From positions 1-11,997 of the forward strand of contig JAISGW010000136.1 in assembly GCA_031262895.1 (NCBI GenBank): a stretch of 11,997 bases of DNA, given 5' to 3'. A program made the translations under genes and the position numbers. This document shows, piece after piece, positions 7,357-11,997 of this stretch (positions are counted from its first letter, which is position 1; every line of letters begins with the position of its first letter). The notes under the pieces are model-generated. The model saw only the letters and a list, made by a program, of their open reading frames with translations. It was not told the origin of the DNA and did not search any database. This DNA is from Tannerella sp. Lineage in GTDB: Bacteria > Bacteroidota > Bacteroidia > Bacteroidales > Tannerellaceae.

Positions 7357-7947
7357 TTATAGGTTTAGAAAATTCTTCAAAACAGCTTCGCCCACCTTCC
7401 CGCTTTTTTCAGGATGGAACTGGGTGGCGAAGAAATTGTCCTTGTGCAAGGCAGCACTGAAGGGGAGGATATAATCCGTCTCGGCCGCCGTATAGGGATT
7501 TAGGGGAACGTAATAGCTATGCACGAAATAAACGAAAGCCCCTTCCTGTTCGGGCGAAAAGAGCGGCGCGCGGAGATGGGAAAGACTGTTCCATCCGATA
7601 TGGGGCACCTTGTCTTCGTGCTTTGCCGGAAGGAAGCGTTTCACCTCTGCCGGGAAGATGCCCAAGCCCGCAGCGTCGCCTTCTTCCGAATGGCGGCACA
7701 TCAGTTGCATGCCGAGGCAAATGCCCAAAACGGGCTGCTTCAAGTTGCGTATCACTTCATCCAACCGCCTTTCCCTCAGATAAGCCATCGTGCTGCCCGC
7801 TTCCCCTACGCCGGGAAAAATGACCTTGTCGGCCTTGTTCAAAGCTTCCGCACTGTCTGTCAGTAAGGGCTCCACGCCGAGGCGGCGTAAGGCATAATCC
7901 ACCGAGCACACATTCCCGGCGTTATATTTGATAATGGCAATTTGCAT
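7357..7947 (-). CDS. hisH: Imidazole glycerol phosphate synthase, glutaminase subunit
   Basis: A 196-residue class I glutamine amidotransferase that hydrolyses glutamine and channels ammonia to HisF. The catalytic triad is intact: Cys77 in GICLGMQ, and His178 and Glu180 in QFHPEKS. The oxyanion region PGVGEAGS (45-52) has the PGVG loop typical of HisH. The start at 7947 (MQIAIIKYNAGN) matches the family N-terminus. An in-frame ATG upstream at 8067 would add 40 unconserved residues translated from the repeat array and the promoter, so it is rejected. It is the first gene of the hisH-hisA-hisF operon. A TACCTTTG -7 element stands 22 bp upstream. Confidence 0.96.
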   Translation of the reverse strand: MQIAIIKYNAGNVCSVDYALRRLGVEPLLTDSAEALNKADKVIFPGVGEAGSTMAYLRERRLDEVIRNLKQPVLGICLGMQLMCRHSEEGDAAGLGIFPAEVKRFLPAKHEDKVPHIGWNSLSHLRAPLFSPEQEGAFVYFVHSYYVPLNPYTAAETDYILPFSAALHKDNFFATQFHPEKSGKVGEAVLKNFLNL

Positions 7948-7969
7948 TCGTCTCCGGATTTTACGCCCG

Positions 7970-7977
7970 CAAAGGTA
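7970..7977 (-). promoter_or_regulatory. hisH: Promoter -7 element of hisHAF
   Basis: On the minus strand this reads TACCTTTG followed by CGGGCG, an exact TAnnTTTG match 22 bp before the hisH ATG. A clear TTTG -33 element is not seen at the expected distance (about 7997-8002 in plus coordinates). The tandem palindrome array begins 64 bp further upstream. Confidence 0.65.
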
Positions 7978-7980
7978 ACT

Positions 7981-8041
7981 GATAATTAAGAATGAAGCAT
8001 GGAGAATGAAGAATTGGGCGTAGCCGCTCCATTTTCCATTC
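7981..8041. other. Short A-rich spacer with direct and inverted repeats
   Basis: This 61-bp stretch between the hisH promoter and the tandem array codes for nothing recognisable. It contains GAATGAAG twice (7990-7997 and 8004-8011, 14 bp apart) and an ATGGAG...CTCCAT inverted pair (7999-8004 and 8027-8032). It differs in composition from the array and may hold upstream elements of the hisH promoter. I cannot assign a function. Confidence 0.4.
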
Positions 8042-8283
8042 GTGAAAAAATTCACAAGTTTCCCCAAGCGCAGGGAAGCCCGTGAAAAAATTCACAACCT
8101 CCCCCGAACCTCGGGGAGCATCGTGAAAAAATTCACAGCCTTCCCCAGACGCAGGGAAGCCCGTGAAAAAATTCACAGCCTCCCCCGAACCTCGGGGAAC
8201 ATCGTGAAAAAATTCACGGCCTTCCCCGGACCTCGGGGAACGTCGTGAAAAAATTCACGGCTTCGCCCAGACGCAGGGGGCTT
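8042..8283. repeat. Tandem palindrome array, six units of 40-41 bp
   Basis: Six identical copies of GTGAAAAAATTCAC (5-bp inverted arms GTGAA/TTCAC around AAAA) start at 8042, 8082, 8123, 8163, 8204 and 8245, giving spacings of 40, 41, 40, 41 and 41 bp. The 26-27 bp between copies are also related and hairpin-forming, in two classes. Type A (after copies 1, 3 and, degenerate, 6) has TTCCC...GGGAA arms around a 7-9 base loop. Type B (after copies 2 and 4) has CCCCGA-ACC-TCGGGG arms (8102-8107/8111-8116 and 8183-8188/8192-8197). The sequence after copy 5 looks like an A start joined to a B end and forms a perfect 7-bp stem (8222-8228/8234-8240). The last unit fades out around 8283. The array lies between two divergent operons. 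Its function is unknown; possibilities are a multi-site protein-binding region, a mosaic of interspersed palindromes, or structured leader RNA. Confidence 0.92.
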
Positions 8284-8306
8284 GGCTACAACTCGCAACT
8301 AATGCG

Positions 8307-8314
8307 TAAGTTTG
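8307..8314 (+). promoter_or_regulatory. Promoter -7 element of trpB2 operon
   Basis: TAAGTTTG is an exact TAnnTTTG match, 16 bp before the ATG at 8331. A weak -33 candidate (TTG at 8282-8284, 22 bp upstream) would overlap the tail of the last repeat unit. Transcription would begin close to 8320, giving a leader of only about 10 bases to the first ATG. Confidence 0.6.
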
Positions 8315-8325
8315 CGGCCGCAAAC
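8310..8325. promoter_or_regulatory. Perfect 16-bp palindrome over the trpB2 promoter
   Basis: GTTTGCGGCCGCAAAC is an uninterrupted perfect palindrome. It shares five bases with the -7 element and covers the expected transcription start, the position of an operator for a dimeric repressor. Part of it (TTTGCGGC) also fits the usual -7 context, so chance formation is possible. Confidence 0.4.
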
Positions 8326-8330
8326 GTTTA

Positions 8331-9716
8331 ATGTCTAATCAAGATTACAACAAAATGGGCACGAAAAAATTTCTATTGCAGGAAAAGGATATCCCTATGG
8401 CCTGGTATAACATCGCCGCAGAGATGAAAAACAAACCTCTTCCCATGTTAAATCCCGCCACGAAAAAGCCGATCAAGGAGGAAGACCTCTATCCTATCTT
8501 CGCCAAGGCTTTGGCGCATCAGGAACTCAACCAGACCGACACTTGGATAGAGATACCCGAAGAAGTGCGCGACTTGTATAAGGTGTGGCGCCCGACGCCC
8601 TTGGTGCGCGCCTTCGGCCTGGAGAAGGCCCTCGACACCCCCGCCCATATTTATTTCAAGAACGAGAGCGTCAGCCCGCTCGGTTCGCACAAGCTGAACT
8701 CGGCCCTGGCGCAGGCTTATTATTGCAAGAAAGAGGGCATCACCAATATCACCACCGAGACGGGTGCCGGACAATGGGGTGCCGCCCTCTCGTATGCAGC
8801 CAAGACCTTCGGCTTGGAGCTGGCCGTCTACATGGTCAAGGTCAGCTACCACCAGAAACCCTACCGCCGCAGCATCATGCAGACCTTCGGGGCGCAGGTC
8901 ATTGCCTCGCCCTCAATGTCGACCAAGGCCGGCCGCAAGATACTGACCGATCATCCCACCTATCAGGGCAGCCTCGGCACGGCCATCTCCGAGGCCGTGG
9001 AGCTGGCCCTGAGCACCCCGAATTGCCGCTACACCCTCGGCTCGGTGCTCAACCACGTGGCCCTGCACCAGACCGTCATCGGCCTTGAGGCCGAGAAGCA
9101 GATGGAGATGGCCGGCGAATATCCCGACGTGCTGATTGCCTGCTTCGGCGGCGGCTCCAATTTCTCGGGCCTTTGCTTCCCCTTCATCCGCCATAAGATT
9201 TCCGGCGAGCACAACCTGCGCGTCGTGGCGGCCGAACCGGCCTCCTGCCCCAAGCTGACGCGCGGCGAGTTCCAATACGACTACGGCGACGAGGCCGGCC
9301 TGACGCCCATGATTCCCATGTTCACCCTCGGCCACAGCTTCGAGCCGGCGCACATCCACGCCGGCGGCCTGCGCTACCACGGGGCCGGTTCCATCGTCAG
9401 CCAGTTGCGCAAGGACGGGCTGATGGACGCCGTCGACATCCCGCAACTGGAAAGCTTCGGCGCAGCCACCCTCTTCGCCCAGACCGAGGGCATCATCCCC
9501 GCCCCCGAATCGGCCCACGCCATCGCCGCCGCCATACGCGAGGCCAAACAGGCCAAGGAGGAAGGGCGAAGCCGCGTCATCCTCTTCAATCTCTCCGGGC
9601 ACGGCCTGATAGACATGACCGCCTACGAGCAATACCTGGCCGGCGATTTGAGCAATTACAACCTCAGCGATGCGGAACTGAAGAAGAACCTCGACGAGCT
9701 GGAGCAAATCATCTGA
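8331..9716 (+). CDS. TrpB2-type tryptophan synthase beta-like protein
   Basis: A 461-residue PLP enzyme of fold type II that condenses indole with serine (in some homologues possibly phosphoserine) to make tryptophan. It is the TrpB2 form, longer at the N-terminus than standard TrpB, with the block YNIAAEM...NPATKKPI...EDLYPIF (26-57). PLP-binding Lys121 is in GSHKLNSAL, the catalytic Glu143 in TTETGAGQWG, the phosphate cup is GGGSN (273-277), and HAGGLRYHG is the TrpB2-specific block. No trpA or other trp gene is present, which fits a TrpA-independent role such as indole salvage, but this is inferred. Two starts are possible: ATG 8331 or ATG 8355 (MGTKKFLL), the latter closer to the usual family start. 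The aminotransferase gene follows after 2 bp. The gene is GC-rich compared with the left half of the window. Confidence 0.93.
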   Translation: MSNQDYNKMGTKKFLLQEKDIPMAWYNIAAEMKNKPLPMLNPATKKPIKEEDLYPIFAKALAHQELNQTDTWIEIPEEVRDLYKVWRPTPLVRAFGLEKALDTPAHIYFKNESVSPLGSHKLNSALAQAYYCKKEGITNITTETGAGQWGAALSYAAKTFGLELAVYMVKVSYHQKPYRRSIMQTFGAQVIASPSMSTKAGRKILTDHPTYQGSLGTAISEAVELALSTPNCRYTLGSVLNHVALHQTVIGLEAEKQMEMAGEYPDVLIACFGGGSNFSGLCFPFIRHKISGEHNLRVVAAEPASCPKLTRGEFQYDYGDEAGLTPMIPMFTLGHSFEPAHIHAGGLRYHGAGSIVSQLRKDGLMDAVDIPQLESFGAATLFAQTEGIIPAPESAHAIAAAIREAKQAKEEGRSRVILFNLSGHGLIDMTAYEQYLAGDLSNYNLSDAELKKNLDELEQII

Positions 9717-9718
9717 GT

Positions 9719-10834
9719 ATGCAAATCCAGATGGTCGACCTGGTCGGCCAGTACCGCCGTTATCAAACGGAAATCGACGACGCCCTGCGCGGCGTATTGA
9801 CAAATGGCCGCTATATCAACGGCCCGGAGGTGGGAAGTTTTGCTTCCCACCTTTCCGCTTATCTGGGCGGCACGCATGTTATTCCCTGCGGAAACGGCAC
9901 CGACGCCCTGCAAATCGCCCTGATGGGTCTGGGCCTGAAGCCGGGCGACGAGGTCATCGTCCCGGCTTTCACCTATGCCGCTGCCGTGGAAGCGGCCATC
10001 CTCCTCGGCCTGACGCCCGTCGTAGTCGACGTCGACTACGACAGCTTCAACATCCTGCCCGAAGCCGTCGAGGCCGCCGTCAGCAAGCGCACGCGCGCCC
10101 TCATCGCCGTGCATCTCTTCGGCCAATGCTGCGACATGTCGCCGCTCCTTGATACGGCCCGCCGGCACGGCCTGCGCCTGATTGAAGACAAGGCCCAATC
10201 CCTCGGCGCCGCCTACACCTTCCCCGACGGACGGCAAGTGCCGGCCGGCACGATGGGCGACATCGGCATCCTGTCTTTCTTCCCGACAAAGATACTCGGC
10301 GGCTATGGCGACGGGGGCGCCCTGCTCACGGCCGACGAGGCCCTGGCCGAACGCTTGCGCCAGCTCACCGTGCACGGGCAAAGCGAAAAATACCGGCACC
10401 GTCTCATCGGCTGCAACTCGCGCCTCGACTCCCTGCAGGCGGCCGTACTCGACGCCAAGCTGCCCCATATCGGCGCCTTTATCGAGGCCCGGCAGGCTGC
10501 CGCTGCCGTCTACGACCGGCTCATCCGCGCCGAAGGCCTTCGGATACCCTTCCGCCTGCCCGCTTCCACACACGTCTTCCACCAATACACCCTGCGCGTA
10601 TCCGGCGGACAGCGCGATGCCCTGAAAGGGCGCTTGCAAGAAGCAGGCATCCCCTCAGCCGTCTACTACCCCCTCAGCATAGACCGGCAAGAAGCCTATC
10701 GCTCCCGTATCCGCATAGCGGGCAGCCTTGAGAACGCCCACCGCCTGACTGAGGAAGTCCTTTCCATCCCTATCCATACGGAAATGGATGACGAACTCCC
10801 CGCGCAAATAGCCACTTATATTAATACAAAATAG
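9719..10834 (+). CDS. DegT/DnrJ/EryC1/StrS-family PLP aminotransferase
   Basis: A 371-residue fold-type-I PLP enzyme of the family that aminates keto-sugars, usually nucleotide-linked, for surface polysaccharides and glycosylated products. The PLP Schiff-base lysine is Lys191 in SFFPTKILGGYGDGG; Asp157 and Gln160 in IEDKAQSLG contact the pyridine ring, and the Gln marks an aminotransferase rather than a dehydratase. NGRYINGPEV (29-38), CGNGTDALQIAL (57-68) and VPAFTYAAA (81-89) are the family's substrate and phosphate regions. The C-terminal domain carries VFHQYTLRV and SIPIHTEMDDE. Length is normal. It starts 2 bp after trpB2 and ends 2 bp before the flavin-reductase gene. No glycosyltransferase or nucleotide-sugar gene is nearby, so the substrate cannot be named. 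Confidence 0.92.
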   Translation: MQIQMVDLVGQYRRYQTEIDDALRGVLTNGRYINGPEVGSFASHLSAYLGGTHVIPCGNGTDALQIALMGLGLKPGDEVIVPAFTYAAAVEAAILLGLTPVVVDVDYDSFNILPEAVEAAVSKRTRALIAVHLFGQCCDMSPLLDTARRHGLRLIEDKAQSLGAAYTFPDGRQVPAGTMGDIGILSFFPTKILGGYGDGGALLTADEALAERLRQLTVHGQSEKYRHRLIGCNSRLDSLQAAVLDAKLPHIGAFIEARQAAAAVYDRLIRAEGLRIPFRLPASTHVFHQYTLRVSGGQRDALKGRLQEAGIPSAVYYPLSIDRQEAYRSRIRIAGSLENAHRLTEEVLSIPIHTEMDDELPAQIATYINTK

Positions 10835-10836
10835 AA

Positions 10837-11397
10837 ATGAAACAGAACTGGAAACCCGGAACGCTGGTTTATCCGCTGCCCGCCGTCATGATTAGCTGCG
10901 GTGACGAGGAATCAGGCCCCAACATCATTACCGCCAGTTGGGTGGGAACCCTTTGCTCGAACCCGCCCATCTGCTACGCCTCCATCCGCCCGGAGCGTTA
11001 TTCGCACGACATCATCCTCCGCACGGGCGAATTTGTCATCAACCTGACGACCGAAAAGCTGGCCCTCGCCACCGACTGGTGCGGCGTGAAATCGGGCCGC
11101 GACGTGGACAAGTTCAAAGCCATGGGCCTGATACCCGGCAAGGCTACCGTGGTGAAGGCACCGACCATAGAGGAGGCGCCCCTCTCCATAGAATGCCGCG
11201 TGCGCGAAGTCAAGCCACTGGGCAGCCACGACATGTTCATCGCCGACGTCGTCAACATCCTGGCCGACGAGGCCTATATGGACAAGGACGGTGCCTTCGA
11301 CATGCAGCGGGCAGGCCTCATCGCCTATTGCCACGGCAAATATTACGGCTTGGGCAAGTTCTTGGGCAAGTTCGGATGGACTGTGAAAAAGTCGTAA
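10837..11397 (+). CDS. Flavin reductase-like FMN-binding protein
   Basis: A 186-residue protein of the flavin reductase/flavoredoxin split-barrel family. These cytoplasmic proteins bind FMN and usually either reduce flavin with NAD(P)H for a partner enzyme or act as small electron carriers. Family features in order: PLPAVMISCG (13-22), NIITASWVGTLCSNPP (29-44), the FMN-contact stretch YASIRPERYSHDII (47-60), FVINL (66-70), and GSHDMFIADVV (129-139), equivalent to the G(D/S)H..F motif. It is a single-domain protein of typical length with no signal peptide. It is the third gene of the trpB2 group (2-bp spacing); its electron partner is not evident, and neither neighbour is a flavoenzyme. Its stop codon lies inside the proS -7 element. 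Confidence 0.88.
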   Translation: MKQNWKPGTLVYPLPAVMISCGDEESGPNIITASWVGTLCSNPPICYASIRPERYSHDIILRTGEFVINLTTEKLALATDWCGVKSGRDVDKFKAMGLIPGKATVVKAPTIEEAPLSIECRVREVKPLGSHDMFIADVVNILADEAYMDKDGAFDMQRAGLIAYCHGKYYGLGKFLGKFGWTVKKS

Positions 11398-11402
11398 CTT
11401 TG
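11371..11402 (+). promoter_or_regulatory. proS: Promoter of proS overlapping upstream stop codon
   Basis: TAACTTTG at 11395-11402 is an exact TAnnTTTG match followed by CCGCCG. TTCG at 11371-11374, 20 bp upstream, is one mismatch from the TTTG -33 element. The TAA that begins the -7 element is also the stop codon of the flavin-reductase gene. The proS ATG is 29 bp downstream. Confidence 0.65.
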
Positions 11403-11431
11403 CCGCCGTTAAACTAAAGCAAAAGAAGACA

Positions 11432-11997
11432 ATGGCTAAAGAGTTGAAAGAACTGACCCCGCGGGGGGAGAACTATTCACAGTGGTATCAGGATTTGGTT
11501 GTCAAGGCCAACTTGGCGGAAAATTCCGCCGTGCGCGGCTGCATGGTCATCAAGCCTTACGGTTACGCCATCTGGGAAAAGATGCAGCGCACGCTGGACG
11601 ACATGTTCAAGGCCACCGGCCACCAAAATGCCTATTTCCCCCTGTTAATACCCAAGTCTTTCCTCAGTAAAGAAGCCGAACACGTGGAAGGCTTCGCCAA
11701 GGAATGCGCCGTGGTGACGCATTACCGCCTCAAGACCAACCCTGACGGGACGGGCGTCGTGGTCGACCCCGCCGCCAAACTGGAAGAAGAACTCATCATC
11801 CGCCCCACCTCGGAGACCATTATATGGAACACCTATCGCAATTGGATACATTCCTACCGCGACCTGCCTATCCTCATCAACCAATGGGCGAACGTGATGC
11901 GCTGGGAGATGCGTACGCGCTTGTTCCTGCGCACCTCGGAATTTCTCTGGCAGGAAGGGCACACCGCCCATGCCACCCGTGAGGAGGCCGAAGAAGA
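11432..11997 (+). CDS. proS: Prolyl-tRNA synthetase, archaeal/eukaryotic type (N-terminal part)
   Basis: Class II aminoacyl-tRNA synthetase that charges tRNA-Pro with proline in the cytoplasm. The frame is open from ATG 11432 to the window edge (188 codons plus 2 bases). It begins MAKELKELTPRGENYSQWYQ and has YGYAIWEKMQ in the class II motif 1 region (motif 1 helix), the substrate segment LIIRPTSETIIWNTY, and motif 2 with RWEMRTRLFLRTSEFLWQEG followed by HTAHA. The RPTSET block and motif 2 are of the short archaeal/eukaryotic ProRS class, which lacks the editing insertion found in the E. coli-type enzyme; Bacteroidota commonly carry this form. Motif 3 and the C-terminal part lie beyond the window. 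A dedicated promoter is present. The identification is secure. Confidence 0.96.
   Translation, partial: MAKELKELTPRGENYSQWYQDLVVKANLAENSAVRGCMVIKPYGYAIWEKMQRTLDDMFKATGHQNAYFPLLIPKSFLSKEAEHVEGFAKECAVVTHYRLKTNPDGTGVVVDPAAKLEEELIIRPTSETIIWNTYRNWIHSYRDLPILINQWANVMRWEMRTRLFLRTSEFLWQEGHTAHATREEAEE

Noticed and set aside
7948..8067. Longer HisH starting at 8067
   Set aside because: The 40 extra residues come from the repeat array and the TACCTTTG promoter element, and HisH proteins begin at the MQIAIIKYNAGN position.
8042..8248. Repetitive small protein encoded by the array (plus strand), with a 27-residue period
   Set aside because: The frame stays open only because the 81-bp block is a multiple of three. 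It starts at a GTG inside the repeat, has no promoter or family, and the opposite strand (7961-8176) is open in the same way.
8042..8283. CRISPR array
   Set aside because: The repeat is only 14 bp, the intervening sequences are two recurring related types rather than unique spacers, and no cas gene is nearby.
8311..8324. Rho-independent terminator formed by TTTGCGGCCGCAAA
   Set aside because: No T-run follows, no gene ends just upstream, and it lies at a promoter start site, so an operator or chance palindrome fits better.
8913..9803. Long open frame antisense to trpB2 (and similar frames at 9656-10639 minus and 5926-6621 plus)
   Set aside because: These are mirror frames of GC-rich coding genes, with low-complexity Gly/Ala-rich translations and no recognisable domains.

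Overview
The window comes from the chromosome of a member of the Bacteroidota, most likely Bacteroidales. Three things point there. Several genes are preceded by the Bacteroidota -7 promoter element TAnnTTTG, once with a well-spaced TTTG -33 element, and most lack a strong Shine-Dalgarno sequence. The proteins match Bacteroidota versions of their families: DnaE with an insertion in its PHP domain, a small START-like protein, MlaE/MlaF with no adjacent MlaD, TrpB2, and an archaeal/eukaryotic-type ProRS. I cannot name the genus. GC content rises from left to right: 26/60 in a sample inside dnaE (661-720) and 40/60 in one inside trpB2 (9001-9060).

Layout. 1-2568 (minus) is the first 856 codons of dnaE, whose 3' end lies outside the window. 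A 105-bp divergent gap separates it from a plus-strand group: a START-like protein (2674-3057), the phospholipid-transport permease and ATPase mlaE and mlaF (3114-4643), a secreted alpha/beta-hydrolase (4681-5511) and a four-helix DUF486 membrane protein (5515-5880). Only 6 bp further on, this group meets the converging histidine operon hisH-hisA-hisF (7947 down to 5887, minus strand). hisHAF builds the imidazole ring: HisA isomerises ProFAR to PRFAR, and HisH supplies ammonia to the HisF cyclase.

The 383 bp between hisH and the next gene (7948-8330) is the most interesting stretch. It holds six identical copies of a 14-bp dyad, GTGAAAAAATTCAC, at 40-41 bp spacing. The intervening sequences are themselves hairpin-forming and come in two alternating types. 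This tandem palindrome array lies between the divergent promoters of hisH and of a plus-strand group: trpB2 (8331-9716), a DegT/DnrJ-type PLP aminotransferase (9719-10834) and a flavin-reductase-like protein (10837-11397), each separated by only 2 bp. A perfect 16-bp palindrome overlaps the trpB2 promoter. proS (11432 onward, running off the right edge) has its own promoter, whose -7 element includes the stop codon of the flavin-reductase gene.

The genes are ordinary housekeeping and biosynthetic genes. I see no transposase, phage, CRISPR, tRNA or rRNA. The unexplained content is the repeat array and its position.
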